Part shown: one piece after another, positions 18,467 through 28,608 of the stretch
Layout of the letters: each line of letters begins with the position of its first letter
Numbering within the stretch: position 1 is the stretch's first letter
NCBI RefSeq assembly: GCF_000697965.2
Contig: NZ_CP015880.1
Span: 3,615,001 to 3,679,000 of the forward strand
Source of the DNA: Ensifer adhaerens
Lineage (GTDB): Bacteria; Pseudomonadota; Alphaproteobacteria; Rhizobiales; Rhizobiaceae
Direction of reading: 5' to 3'
DNA: 64,000 nt
The notes under the pieces: generated by a model
The model's input: the letters and a program-made list of their open reading frames with translations, nothing else
The model's database searches: none
Told to the model about the DNA's origin: nothing
Program-made: the position numbers and the translations under genes

Positions 18467-21400
18467 ATGGGCGTGAAATACAATCCGAAGCGGGACAGAC
18501 ACATCGACGCAGCGAAGGCGGCCGCCATCAAACTGGGCGTCGAGGCGCTGGCGCCGGAGATCCTCTTCGGTGGGGCCAGCAACGATGACCTCGATCTCTA
18601 TTCGGCGGACATGCTGGCGCTGACGGCCGCCCATGCCTATCAGGAACTCGCCCGCTGGGATGGCGGCAAGCCGCAGGTTTCCGTCGAATCCGTCGCCGGT
18701 GTAGCACCTGGCGGCACCGAGGTGTCGATCATCGCGGTCACCGAACGCAACATGCCGTTCCTCTATGATTCGGTCATGGGGGAAATCACCAGCACGCACC
18801 GTGACATTCACCTCGCGATCCACCCCATCCTGGTCAAGGAACCGGGCAAGCCGGCAAAGCTCTTCGATCCCGAAGAGGAAAGCGATCCGTCGCACCGCGT
18901 CAGCCATATCCAGATCCATCTGACGAAGCTCGCGCCGGTCGAGGCCGAACAGCTCAGCAACCGCATTCGCGACGTGCTGGAGCAGGTGCACCAGGCTGTG
19001 CACGACTGGCCAGCGATGACCGCGCTGCTCGATCATGCGATGCAGGAGCTGGAGGCCTATAACGCCTCGCGCAAGAAGAGCGACCGCGACGAGGCGCTCG
19101 CCTTCCTCCGCTGGCTGCGTGACAACAACTTCACCTTCCTCGGCATGCGCGAATACACCTATTCCGGCAAGGGCGGAAAGGCGATGGTCGAGCGCGGCAA
19201 GGGCAGGGGCCTCGGCATGCTCTCCAATCCCGATGTGCGCGTGCTGCGCCAGGGCAAGGACGCGGTGCTGACTACGCCTGAAATTCTCGCCTTCCTCGAA
19301 AGCCCGGATTTCCTGATCGTCACCAAGGCCAACGTCAAATCGGTCGTCCATCGCCGCGCCTATATGGATTATATCGGTGTCAAGCGCTTCGACGCCGACG
19401 GCAATGTCGCCGGAGAACTGCGCATCGTCGGCCTCTTCACCTCCTCGGCCTATACCCGCCAGGCGGCCGAGATCCCGCTGCTGCGCCACAAGATCGAAAA
19501 GATCGTCGATCACTTCGGCTACGATCCGCAGAGCCATTCCGGCAAGATGCTCGACAACACGCTCGAATCCTATCCGCGCGACGATCTCTTCCAGATCGAT
19601 GTCGGCCTGCTCGCCGCTTTCTGCGAACAGATCAACGAACTCGGCGACCGGCCGCGCATCCGCGTGCTGCCACGCATCGACCATTTCGACCGCTTCGTCT
19701 CGGTGATCGTCTTCGTGCCGCGCGAACAGTACGATTCGGATGTGCGCGAAAAGATCGGCGACTACCTGAAGACGGTCTATGACGGTCGCGTCTCCGCCTA
19801 CTACCCGGCCTTCCCGGAAGGGGGCCTTGCCCGCGTCCACTTCATCATCGGCCGCTCCGCCGGCAAGACGCCGCGCATTCCGCAGGCCAAGCTCGAAGAA
19901 GCCGTTCGCGGCATCGTCACCCGCTGGATCGACCGGTTCGACCTGCTTGCCCGCAAGGACGGCATCGAGCTCGATGTCGACAATGCCTACCAGTCGTTCT
20001 TCACGCCGGCTGAAGCCTATGCCGATCTGGCCGACATCGCCGCCTGCAAGGGCCCGGATCCGATCCGCATCGAGTTCTACCACTATCCCCGCGCCGTCTC
20101 GCGGCCGGACACGGCCGAGCTCAAGATCTTCCACGCCAGCGAACCAGTGTCGCTTTCGCGCCGCGTACCTTTGCTTGAAAACCTGGGCTTCCGGGTCATC
20201 AGCGAACAGACCTACGACATCGGCGTCAATGCCCATGGCGAAGAGAAGCGCAAGGTCGTGCTGCACGACATGGAGCTGATCCATCGCGATGGCCTTGCGC
20301 TGAATCTCGAAAAATCCGGCCCGGCGCTGGAAGAGGCGTTCCTGGCCGCCTGGAACGGCGCGATCGAGGACGACAACTTCAACCGGCTGATCCTGCTTGC
20401 GGGCCTCAACGCCCGCGAAGTGACGGTGCTGCGCGCCTATGCCCGCTATCTGCGACAGGCCGGCATCACCTACTCTCAGGGCTATATCGCCGACACGCTG
20501 AACAAGTATCCGGCGATTGCCGCCGATATCTTCAAGCTGTTCGTGACCCGCATGGATCCGAAGCTCGAGGAAAAGCCGCGCGCCAAGAAGTGCAACGCGC
20601 TGCTGTCGGCGATCGAGGACGCGCTCTCGGCCGTTCCGAGCCTCGACGAGGACCGGATTCTGCGACGCTACGTCAACGCGATCGAAGCGACGCTCCGGAC
20701 CAACTACTTCCAGCATGACGCCGACGGAAAACCGCGCGCAGTCCTCGCCTTCAAGCTGGACCCGAAGCAGCTCGACGGTCTGCCGGAACCGCATCCGTTC
20801 CGCGAAATCTTCGTCTACGGCACCGAGGTCGAAGGCGTGCACCTGCGCTTCGGCAAGGTCGCCCGCGGCGGCCTTCGCTGGTCGGACCGCGCCCAGGACT
20901 ACCGCACGGAAGTGCTCGGTCTGGTGAAGGCGCAGCAGGTCAAGAACGCCGTTATCGTGCCCGTCGGCGCCAAGGGCGGCTTCTATCCGAAGCTGCTTCC
21001 GGTGGGCGGCACCCGCGACGAAATCTTCAAGGCCGGCACCGAAGCTTACAAGACCTTCATCCGCACGCTGCTGTCGGTCACCGACAACATCGTCGGCCAG
21101 GATGTCGTACCGCCGGCCGACACGCAGCGCCATGACGGCGACGACCCTTACTTCGTCGTTGCTGCCGACAAGGGCACCGCGACCTTCTCCGACACGGCCA
21201 ACGGCCTTGCACAGGAAGCGGGCTTCTGGCTCGACGACGCCTTCGCATCGGGCGGTTCCGCCGGCTACGACCACAAGAAGATGGGCATCACCGCCCGCGG
21301 CGCCTGGGAGACCGTCAAGCGGCACTTCCGTGAGATGGACACCGACATCCAGACGACGCCCTTCACCGTTGCTGGCGTTGGCGACATGTCGGGCGACGTC

Positions 21401-23260
21401 TTCGGCAACGGCATGCTTCTGTCCGAGAAGATCCGCCTCATCGCAGCCTTCGATCATCGCGATATCTTCATCGATCCGAATCCGGATATCGATGGGTCCT
21501 TTGCCGAGCGCAAGCGCATGTTCGACCTGCCGCGTTCGAGCTGGCAGGACTATGACCGCAAGACGCTTTCGAACGGCGCGATGATCATCTCGCGTGCCGA
21601 GAAGTCGGTGACGTTGACGCCTGAGGCGATGGCCGCCATCGGCCTCGACAAGCAGAAGGCAACGCCCTTCGAGATCATGAACGCGATCCTGAAGAGCCAG
21701 GTCGACCTGCTCTGGTTCGGCGGTATCGGCACCTATGTGCGCGGCAGCAACGAAACGGACGCCGAAGTTGGCGATCGCGCCAACGACGCCATTCGCGTGG
21801 CAGCCGAAGAGGTCCGCGCCCGCGTCATCGGCGAGGGCGCCAACCTCGGCGTCACCCAGAAGGGCCGCATCGGCTTCGGCCTCAATGGCGGCCGCTGCAA
21901 CTCGGATGCCATCGACAATTCGGCGGGCGTCAACTCCTCCGACGTCGAGGTCAACATCAAGATCGCGCTGGCTTCCGCCATGCGCGATGGTCGCCTGACC
22001 CGTCCGAAGCGCAACACGCTGCTCGCCTCGATGACCGAGGAAGTGGGCCACCTAGTGCTGCGCAACAACTACGAGCAGTCGCTGGCGATCTCTCTGACCG
22101 CCATGCAAGGGCTCGGCAACCGCACGACGCTCGGCCGGCTCATGACCCGGCTGGAGGCCGACGGCCATCTCAACCGCAAGGTCGAGACGCTGCCGACCGA
22201 CCAGGCCATGACCGAGCGTTACCAGGCGGGCAAGCCATTGACCCGCCCGGAGATCGGCGTGCTGCTCTCCTACTCCAAGCTCGTTCTCTTCGATGAGCTG
22301 ATTGCGAGCGAGCTGCCCGACGATCCGTACTTCACGGCGACGCTCGAGCGTTACTTCCCGGGCAAGATGCGCAAGGCCTATGCCGGCGATATCCACGGTC
22401 ACCGCCTGCGCCGCGAAATCATCGCGACGATCCTCGCCAACGAGGTCATCAACCGCGGTGGTCCGGCCTTTGTCTCGACCCTGACGGACGCCACCGGCTT
22501 CCTCTCGGCCGACGTCGTCAAGGCGGCGGTGCTGGCGCTCGACGGCTTCGACCTGCCGCGGATCTATGACGAGATCGACGCGCTCGACAACAAGATCAGC
22601 GGCGGCCTGCAGAACATCCTCTACCAGGAAGTCGGCCGCATCTTCACGCTCGTCACCGAGCGGGCGCTGCGCACCCATGCGGCGACCGGCTCGGTCTCCG
22701 AGGCCGTATCGCGCCTCGGCGACGGCCTGCAGAAGCTGCGTGCGACCATGCGCACTGCAGTGTCCGGCGAGAGCGCCGAAGAAGCCCGGTTGAAGACGGC
22801 AGCCTTCGTCGAGGGTGGCGTTCCCGCCAAGCTCGCCGAGGAAATCTCGGAACTGGCGCTGATGACGCTGGTGCCCGAGATCATGCAGATTGCCGCAGAA
22901 ACCGGCGAGACGCTGAGCCGCACGGCGCAAGGTTATTTCGCCGTCACCGACACGCTTCGCATCAACCGTCTGCTGGCGGCATCCGATCGCGTTCCGGCAA
23001 CCGAGCAGTTCGAGGCCATGGCTCTGTCACGCGCCGTATCCGATATCGCGGCGGCACGCCGGGATATCACCGCGGCAGCCCTGCGCGAGCAGAAGAAGGA
23101 GCGCAACCCGGTTGCGGCCTGGGAAGAAAGCGAGCGCGTCCGTGTCGCCCAGGCGACTGGCCAGCTGCGCCTTCTGACCGAGAAGGGTGAAACGACGCTT
23201 GCCAAGATCACCGTCGCTGCAGGTCTCCTCAACGACCTGGCACGCGGAAGGGCCAAGTAA
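18467..23260 (+). CDS. gdhA: NAD-dependent glutamate dehydrogenase, large (~1,600-residue) type
   Basis: A 1,597-residue protein of the giant NAD-GDH class found in alphaproteobacteria, with a long N-terminal regulatory region, the catalytic core around residues 780-1200 (RFGKVARGGLRWSDR, NAVIVPVGAKGGFYPK, GGIGTYVRGSNE, GEGANLGVTQKGR) and a C-terminal helical extension. It deaminates glutamate to 2-oxoglutarate and ammonia, a catabolic role. A start 18 bases upstream (18449) is possible, but only 18467 has a GGGAGAG ribosome site at proper spacing. It has its own upstream region with a parS-like site. The gene symbol follows Sinorhizobium use and is less certain than the function. Confidence 0.95.
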   Translation: MGVKYNPKRDRHIDAAKAAAIKLGVEALAPEILFGGASNDDLDLYSADMLALTAAHAYQELARWDGGKPQVSVESVAGVAPGGTEVSIIAVTERNMPFLYDSVMGEITSTHRDIHLAIHPILVKEPGKPAKLFDPEEESDPSHRVSHIQIHLTKLAPVEAEQLSNRIRDVLEQVHQAVHDWPAMTALLDHAMQELEAYNASRKKSDRDEALAFLRWLRDNNFTFLGMREYTYSGKGGKAMVERGKGRGLGMLSNPDVRVLRQGKDAVLTTPEILAFLESPDFLIVTKANVKSVVHRRAYMDYIGVKRFDADGNVAGELRIVGLFTSSAYTRQAAEIPLLRHKIEKIVDHFGYDPQSHSGKMLDNTLESYPRDDLFQIDVGLLAAFCEQINELGDRPRIRVLPRIDHFDRFVSVIVFVPREQYDSDVREKIGDYLKTVYDGRVSAYYPAFPEGGLARVHFIIGRSAGKTPRIPQAKLEEAVRGIVTRWIDRFDLLARKDGIELDVDNAYQSFFTPAEAYADLADIAACKGPDPIRIEFYHYPRAVSRPDTAELKIFHASEPVSLSRRVPLLENLGFRVISEQTYDIGVNAHGEEKRKVVLHDMELIHRDGLALNLEKSGPALEEAFLAAWNGAIEDDNFNRLILLAGLNAREVTVLRAYARYLRQAGITYSQGYIADTLNKYPAIAADIFKLFVTRMDPKLEEKPRAKKCNALLSAIEDALSAVPSLDEDRILRRYVNAIEATLRTNYFQHDADGKPRAVLAFKLDPKQLDGLPEPHPFREIFVYGTEVEGVHLRFGKVARGGLRWSDRAQDYRTEVLGLVKAQQVKNAVIVPVGAKGGFYPKLLPVGGTRDEIFKAGTEAYKTFIRTLLSVTDNIVGQDVVPPADTQRHDGDDPYFVVAADKGTATFSDTANGLAQEAGFWLDDAFASGGSAGYDHKKMGITARGAWETVKRHFREMDTDIQTTPFTVAGVGDMSGDVFGNGMLLSEKIRLIAAFDHRDIFIDPNPDIDGSFAERKRMFDLPRSSWQDYDRKTLSNGAMIISRAEKSVTLTPEAMAAIGLDKQKATPFEIMNAILKSQVDLLWFGGIGTYVRGSNETDAEVGDRANDAIRVAAEEVRARVIGEGANLGVTQKGRIGFGLNGGRCNSDAIDNSAGVNSSDVEVNIKIALASAMRDGRLTRPKRNTLLASMTEEVGHLVLRNNYEQSLAISLTAMQGLGNRTTLGRLMTRLEADGHLNRKVETLPTDQAMTERYQAGKPLTRPEIGVLLSYSKLVLFDELIASELPDDPYFTATLERYFPGKMRKAYAGDIHGHRLRREIIATILANEVINRGGPAFVSTLTDATGFLSADVVKAAVLALDGFDLPRIYDEIDALDNKISGGLQNILYQEVGRIFTLVTERALRTHAATGSVSEAVSRLGDGLQKLRATMRTAVSGESAEEARLKTAAFVEGGVPAKLAEEISELALMTLVPEIMQIAAETGETLSRTAQGYFAVTDTLRINRLLAASDRVPATEQFEAMALSRAVSDIAAARRDITAAALREQKKERNPVAAWEESERVRVAQATGQLRLLTEKGETTLAKITVAAGLLNDLARGRAK

Positions 23261-23392
23261 CGGTACCAAAGAGGATGCGGGCAGTTTTTTCGCCCGCGTC
23301 CGGTTCCAGACCTTTTGGAATCGGTTCAATTGAAGATAGGCTGCGCCGCGCGTTCGAGGGGACGCGTGGCGCAGTCGTTTCGGGAGGGGACT

Positions 23393-24820
23393 TTGCAGAT
23401 TTCGGCCGGGGGGACTGAAGACCAGCCACGCACGTCCCGTGCGGGCATCGGCGGCTGGATGCTGTTCGACTGGGCCGCGCAGCCCTTCTTCACCGTCATC
23501 ACGACCTTCATCTTCGGCCCCTATTTCGTATCGCGGCTGACGGAGGACCATGCGGTCGGCCAGGCGATGTGGGGCTACACGCTCACGGTTTCGGGCATCA
23601 TCATCGCGGTTCTTTCGCCGGTGCTCGGCTCGATCGCCGACGCCACCGGGCCGCGCAAACCCTGGATCGCCTTCTTCGCCGTCATCAAGATCGCATCGCT
23701 GGCTATGCTCTGGTTCGCAGCCCCCGGCTCGCCGATCCTCTATCCGGCGATCTTCATGATCCTCGCGACGGTCGCGGCCGAGTTCTCGATCGTCTTCAAC
23801 GATTCGATGATGCCCCGTCTGGCGCCGGAGAAGGACGTGGGGCGCATTTCCAACATCGCCTGGGGGCTCGGCTATCTCGGCGGCATGATCGTGCTGGTCG
23901 CCGTCGTGGCCTTGCTTGCCGGAAGTCCTGAGACCGGCAAGACGGCGCTTGGCATCGACCCTCTGTTTGGCCTGGATCCGGCAAAGGGGGAGGATGCACG
24001 CATCACCGGCCCGATCTCCGCCGTCTGGTACCTCGTCTTTATCCTGCCGATGTTCCTGTTCACGCCCGATGCCACCAAGGCGGCAATGTCGCTCGGCAAG
24101 GCAACCGTCACTGGCCTCAGGGAGCTCAAGGGCACGCTCGTCGAGCTTCGGGAAAGGCGTGGGATCCTGCGCTTCCTGATCGCGCGCATGGTCTTCCAGG
24201 ACGGCGTCAATGGTCTGCTGGCACTCGGCGGCACCTTCGCGGCCGCGATGTTCGCCTGGCAGACCCTGGAGCTCGGCGTCTACGGCATCATTCTCAACGT
24301 CGTCGCGATCGGCGGCTGCCTCTGCGCCAGCTGGCTGGATGCGCACCTTGGCTCCAAGGTGATCGTCACCGCCAGCCTGATCTGCCTGACGATTGCCACG
24401 ATCGGCATCGTCTCGACAGGCCCCGGCTTCACGCTGTTCGGGCTGCTGCCGCTGTCGATGGAAGATACCGGCGGCCTGTTCGGCACGGCCGCCGAAAAGG
24501 CCTACATTCTCTACGGCCTGCTCGTCGGTGTCGCCTTCGGCCCCGTTCAGGCCTCGTCGCGCTCCTACCTCGCCCGCAGCGTCAGCCTCGACGAGGCCGG
24601 TCGCTACTTCGGCCTCTATGCGCTGTCCGGCCGGGCCACCTCGTTCCTCGCCCCCGCATCCGTTGCCACGATCACGCTTGCCACCGGCTCGGCACGGATC
24701 GGCATGATGGCGCTGATTGCTTTTCTGGTGATCGGCCTGCTGATCCTTCTGCGCACGCCCTATCCGGCCGATGACGGTCGCAAAAAAGCCGCCGCATCCT
24801 GGGGAAGCGACGGCTTCTGA
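23393..24820 (+). CDS. UMF1/Atg22-like MFS transporter
   Basis: A 475-residue membrane protein with about 12 hydrophobic segments. The start region GGWMLFDWAAQPFFTVITTF and GSIADATGPRKPW are hallmarks of the UMF1 (unknown major facilitator 1) family, related to the yeast vacuolar amino-acid exporter Atg22. Substrate unknown. The frame opens with an ATG at 23315, but a TTG at 23393 is preceded by GGGAGGGGA at ideal distance and gives a protein that matches the family start, so I prefer TTG. It ends 55 bp before the converging purH stop. Confidence 0.83.
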   Translation: MQISAGGTEDQPRTSRAGIGGWMLFDWAAQPFFTVITTFIFGPYFVSRLTEDHAVGQAMWGYTLTVSGIIIAVLSPVLGSIADATGPRKPWIAFFAVIKIASLAMLWFAAPGSPILYPAIFMILATVAAEFSIVFNDSMMPRLAPEKDVGRISNIAWGLGYLGGMIVLVAVVALLAGSPETGKTALGIDPLFGLDPAKGEDARITGPISAVWYLVFILPMFLFTPDATKAAMSLGKATVTGLRELKGTLVELRERRGILRFLIARMVFQDGVNGLLALGGTFAAAMFAWQTLELGVYGIILNVVAIGGCLCASWLDAHLGSKVIVTASLICLTIATIGIVSTGPGFTLFGLLPLSMEDTGGLFGTAAEKAYILYGLLVGVAFGPVQASSRSYLARSVSLDEAGRYFGLYALSGRATSFLAPASVATITLATGSARIGMMALIAFLVIGLLILLRTPYPADDGRKKAAASWGSDGF

Positions 24821-24875
24821 CTGTTGGGCCTTAGCGGCCAATTCCGGACAGACGCCCAGCGCCCGCCCGACGATC

Positions 24876-26492
24876 TTAGTGGCGGAAGTGGCGCATGCCA
24901 GTGAAGACCATGGCGACGCCATGCTCGTTCGCAGCCGCAATCACCTCTTCGTCACGCATGGAGCCGCCCGGCTGGATGACGGCCGTAGCACCCGCGGCGA
25001 TCGCCGAGAGCAGGCCGTCGGCAAACGGCAGGAAGGCTTCGGAGGCAACGGCCGAACCCTTGGTGAGCGGCGTTGCAAGGCCCAGCGCTTTTGCGGCTTC
25101 TTCGGCCTTGATCGCGGCGATGCGGGCGGAATCGACACGGCTCATCTGGCCGGCGCCGATGCCGGCCGTCTGGCCGTCCTTGGCATAAACGATCGCATTC
25201 GACTTCACGTGCTTGGCCACCTTGAAGGCGAACTTCATGTCTTCGAGTTCCTGGGGCGTCGGCGCGCGCTTGGTGACGACCTTGAGTTCGAGATCCTCCA
25301 CCATGCCGTTGTCGCGCGTCTGCACGAGCAGGCCGCCCGAGACGGTCTTTGCGGCAAGACCCGGAATGCGCGGATCCGGCAGGCCACCGGTCGCAAGCAG
25401 ACGCAGGTTCGGCTTGCGGGCAATCACGGCCTTGGCCGCATCGCTGACCGAAGGCGCGATGATCACTTCGGTGAAGAGCTTGACGATCTCTTCGGCCGTC
25501 TCCGCATCGAGCTCCTGGTTGAGCGCGATGATGCCGCCGAAAGCCGAGGTGGAATCGCAGGCAAGCGCCCGGCGATAGGCTTCGGCAAGCGTTGGCGCGG
25601 TCGCGACGCCGCAAGGGTTGGCATGCTTGATGATCGCGACCGCCGGTGCCTTCTCCGGCAGGAACTCGGCCACCAGCTCGAAGGCGGCATCCGTGTCGTT
25701 GATGTTGTTGTAGGAGAGCTGCTTGCCTTGCAGCAGCGTCGCCGTGGCGACACCCGGGCGGTTCTCGCCCGTCAGGTAGAAGCCTGCCTTCTGGTGCGGG
25801 TTCTCGCCGTAGCGCATCTCTTCCTTGAGTACGCCGCCGATCACCCGGTGACGCGGCATCGGGGTGTCGAGCGCTTCGGCAAACCAGTTGGAAATGGCCG
25901 CGTCATAGGCGGCAGTCCGGGCATAGGCCTTGGCGGCCATCTTCTGGCGGAAGGCATAGGTCGTCTTGCCGGAAGCAAGCTCTTCGAGCAGCACCGGATA
26001 GTCGGCCGGATCGGTGACGATCGTCACATAGGCATGGTTCTTGGCCGAGGCGCGGATCATGGCCGGGCCGCCGATATCGATGTTTTCGACCGTCGTCGGG
26101 TAGTCGCCGCCCTTGGCCCTGACCTCTTCGAAGGGATAGAGGTTGATGATCGCGAGGTCGATGGCGGTGATGCCGTGCGTCGACATGGCCGCAACGTGAT
26201 CGGCATCGTCACGGATCGCCAAGAGGCCACCGTGAACGCCCGGATGCAGCGTCTTCACGCGGCCGTCCATGACCTCGGGAAAGCCGGTTAGCTCGGAAAC
26301 GTCGCTCACCGGCAGGCCAGCCTCGGAGAGTGCCTTGTGGGTCCCGCCCGTCGAAACGAGCCGAATGCCCTTTTCGTTAAGGGCGCGCGCGAGTTCGACG
26401 ACGCCCGTCTTGTCGGAGACGGAGAGGAGGGCGGTGCGGACCGTAACCTCGTTCGGGGCGGGGATTTTCTTGGAGGCGACAGCCACAACCAT
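24876..26492 (-). CDS. purH: Bifunctional AICAR formyltransferase / IMP cyclohydrolase
   Basis: A 538-residue protein carrying both final steps of purine synthesis. The N-terminal cyclohydrolase domain (~residues 15-215) shows [27 protein letters not shown] and [14 protein letters not shown]. The C-terminal formyltransferase domain has the catalytic KHANPCGVA near residue 290 and FLPFADGLL later. It transfers formyl from 10-formyl-THF to AICAR, then closes the ring to IMP. It follows rsmB and a heparinase-like gene on the same strand with a 217-bp gap, and so may have its own promoter; a strong inverted repeat lies 109 bp upstream. Confidence 0.97.
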   Translation of the reverse strand: MVVAVASKKIPAPNEVTVRTALLSVSDKTGVVELARALNEKGIRLVSTGGTHKALSEAGLPVSDVSELTGFPEVMDGRVKTLHPGVHGGLLAIRDDADHVAAMSTHGITAIDLAIINLYPFEEVRAKGGDYPTTVENIDIGGPAMIRASAKNHAYVTIVTDPADYPVLLEELASGKTTYAFRQKMAAKAYARTAAYDAAISNWFAEALDTPMPRHRVIGGVLKEEMRYGENPHQKAGFYLTGENRPGVATATLLQGKQLSYNNINDTDAAFELVAEFLPEKAPAVAIIKHANPCGVATAPTLAEAYRRALACDSTSAFGGIIALNQELDAETAEEIVKLFTEVIIAPSVSDAAKAVIARKPNLRLLATGGLPDPRIPGLAAKTVSGGLLVQTRDNGMVEDLELKVVTKRAPTPQELEDMKFAFKVAKHVKSNAIVYAKDGQTAGIGAGQMSRVDSARIAAIKAEEAAKALGLATPLTKGSAVASEAFLPFADGLLSAIAAGATAVIQPGGSMRDEEVIAAANEHGVAMVFTGMRHFRH

Positions 26493-26600
26493 GCTCCTTT
26501 GGCGGCGCCGGACGCCCCGGGAGGAAGCTCCGGCGGTTGAGATGGCTGCCCGTTAGCATAGCTTGCCGGGCGAAGGAACCTCGCCGGGCCTGAAGATCGC

Positions 26601-26633
26601 GATGAATCTGGATCGGATCGATCCAAATTCATC
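26601..26633. repeat. 14-bp inverted repeat upstream of purH
   Basis: GATGAATCTGGATC and GATCCAAATTCATC pair over 14 positions with a single mismatch and a 5-base loop (GGATC). No T-tract follows on either strand, so it is unlikely to be a simple terminator. It lies between the heparinase-like gene and purH, both leftward. Confidence 0.6.
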
Positions 26634-26709
26634 AATGCGATCGCTCCTGAAACGCGAACGGAAAACTTGAGGCGCTTTCTTGGGCGTGCCTGTCGTCAAG
26701 ACAGAAGGC

Positions 26710-28398
26710 TCAGTTCGCGCGTGAAAACGTCCACTGGATCTCCGGCTGCTGCGCAATTGCAAAGGTCACCGTCAGCTGCTGCGAGGCCCGGATACCCGAA
26801 GGATCGGCAAAGAAGATATCCTCCTCGACGGCAAGGTCACCATCCTGGCAGGCAAACAGCCAGATCTCGCCATCGGGCGCCGTCAGGAAGATCTCGCGGG
26901 CGCTGTTCTGGCGAATGGCGACCGCCGGGTGAATGTGGAACCGCGCCACGGCAATCGCGGTATCGCTTGCCTCCGGGTCGCTGCCGTCGGCGTGCGACAG
27001 CCGGTCGCGACCGCGGACCATGCGACCGCCGTTCAAAACACCAATGCCACGCTCGTGGACCAGGCCGAAGGCGGCAAGATAGCCATCGTGGCTTGCGGTC
27101 ACCGATTCGAGCCCGCCCGCTTCGTCCTTGCGGGCCGCCGTCACGTGCTTGACGCCCGACGTCATGATCGGTCCGAGAAAGCGCGATTGCGAGAAGCGCG
27201 ACGACGACGTGTCGTTGACCGTCACGGTCGAATGGGCAGCCGTCATCCGCGCCATCTGGCGGAATCGCTCCCCGGCAAACTTCGGGGCGCCGGAATTGAC
27301 GACGAAGCGCGTCTTGCCCGAGGACATTTCGAAGGACAGGCAGCCGGCATGGGCACTGCGCGACAGGTCTACGGAAAGCGGCCGGCCGGTGTCCATGATG
27401 ACAACGGTGTTTTCCATGGCCATACGTTCGTAGTGGGCGTGCGGCAGCGAGCGGAAGGGTTCGCCGGCCGTCTCGTCATAGCGCAGCACCGACGCCAGTT
27501 CATGCGCCAGAACCGAGGTAGCACCATTAAACAGCGCGAGTTCGCCGCCCTGGTGCCGGAAGAAGCGCAGGGCAGGGTACATCCGGTCGATGCAGGGAAT
27601 GAGGCGCGACGGCACGTCATGCCCGAGATTAACGTAGGTCTGGCGGAGTGGCAGCAGATCCAGCAACAGCTCTAGGCCCGCGCGCGGACTACGCGAGAAG
27701 TGGCTGCCGTCGGGCAGGATCTGGCGGTCGAGTTCGAGATCGAGATGGCGCGATGCCTTGCGGATGGCGCTCGGCGATGCCGGCATGGAAACCGACGCCA
27801 TGGCAAGCGCAAGCCGCACCCGAAGCCTCTGCTCGCCGTCGCGCACGGTATCGGCGATATGCCTGAGATAGCGTACCTGCAGCGCCAGGCTCTTCAGGAA
27901 ACGGCGGTAGAAGCCATGCTCGGCATTGCGCAGCACCACCGGCGAATGGGACAGCCAGGCGATGATGCGCTGCGCCATGATATCCGCATCCCAGGCGATG
28001 CCGCCGAGATCGCGTCCATGGGTGCCGATCCAGTCGTCGACGATCTGCCGCAGCCGGACGAAACCCGCATCCTCGCGGATCGCCCGCAGGTGCCGCAGCC
28101 AGCCGAAGGAATGCAGCCGGGCCGCAAATTCGCGCGACGGCAGATCGATCTCGAACGGCGACTCGCCCTCCGTGTCGAGCACGCGGCCGGCAAGAGGGAA
28201 GCGCCCGGCAAGAATTTCTTCCGCGACAAAGGGATCGACGGCCCTCAGATCCGTCGGCGCAACGATCAGGCGATTGGGGGTGGAGCCGGTAAAGCGCAGA
28301 GTGGAGACGCGCCCGATCGACAGGCGACGCGACACGCGGCGCCAGCCTTCACGCACATACAGGTAAGAAAGCCTTCGCCTGCCGGAAAACAACATCAA
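26710..28398 (-). CDS. Heparinase II/III-like protein
   Basis: A 562-residue protein of the heparinase II/III family (PF07940 type): an alpha-helical N-terminal half and, from about residue 330, a beta-rich half with the AHSTVTVNDTSSS stretch and HDGYLAAFGLVHERG. Families of this kind cleave acidic polysaccharides by elimination; in rhizobia the gene sits between rsmB and purH and its substrate is unknown to me. I see no convincing signal peptide. The start at 28398 (MMLFSGRRRLSYLYVREGW) is the first in frame. The 210-bp gap to rsmB holds no other gene. Confidence 0.8.
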   Translation of the reverse strand: MMLFSGRRRLSYLYVREGWRRVSRRLSIGRVSTLRFTGSTPNRLIVAPTDLRAVDPFVAEEILAGRFPLAGRVLDTEGESPFEIDLPSREFAARLHSFGWLRHLRAIREDAGFVRLRQIVDDWIGTHGRDLGGIAWDADIMAQRIIAWLSHSPVVLRNAEHGFYRRFLKSLALQVRYLRHIADTVRDGEQRLRVRLALAMASVSMPASPSAIRKASRHLDLELDRQILPDGSHFSRSPRAGLELLLDLLPLRQTYVNLGHDVPSRLIPCIDRMYPALRFFRHQGGELALFNGATSVLAHELASVLRYDETAGEPFRSLPHAHYERMAMENTVVIMDTGRPLSVDLSRSAHAGCLSFEMSSGKTRFVVNSGAPKFAGERFRQMARMTAAHSTVTVNDTSSSRFSQSRFLGPIMTSGVKHVTAARKDEAGGLESVTASHDGYLAAFGLVHERGIGVLNGGRMVRGRDRLSHADGSDPEASDTAIAVARFHIHPAVAIRQNSAREIFLTAPDGEIWLFACQDGDLAVEEDIFFADPSGIRASQQLTVTFAIAQQPEIQWTFSRAN

Positions 28399-28608
28399 CG
28401 CCGCCGGTTACCTCATTTCTGGCACGATCACTCACATCATCGGAGCGCGCCAGGACCTCGCGCCAGCGTCCGCATGGTGCCGCGAAGACCATTAAACTTT
28501 TATCAATCCTGCCATCTTTGATAGGCTTCCCGGTCGAAAGCGTCAAATGATGCGGTGAAACAGGGCCTTGAGGCCCGGTTCGAGCTGCTGAAAGCTCAGT
28601 TTGCGCTG

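Noticed and set aside
18395..22051. A 1,218-codon open frame on the minus strand opposite gdhA
   Set aside because: It has no recognisable domain, is rich in Arg/His/Asp from reversed codons, and lies wholly opposite a clear NAD-GDH gene; long antisense frames are common in GC-rich DNA.
23275..23299. ATGCGGGC / GCCCGCGT hairpin after gdhA as a terminator
   Set aside because: The T-run lies in the loop and none follows the stem, so the structure does not fit a Rho-independent terminator.
25204..25215. Other CACGTG words (for example in purH, the heparinase-like gene and leuS) as parS
   Set aside because: They lack the GTTTC / GAAAC arms on at least one side.
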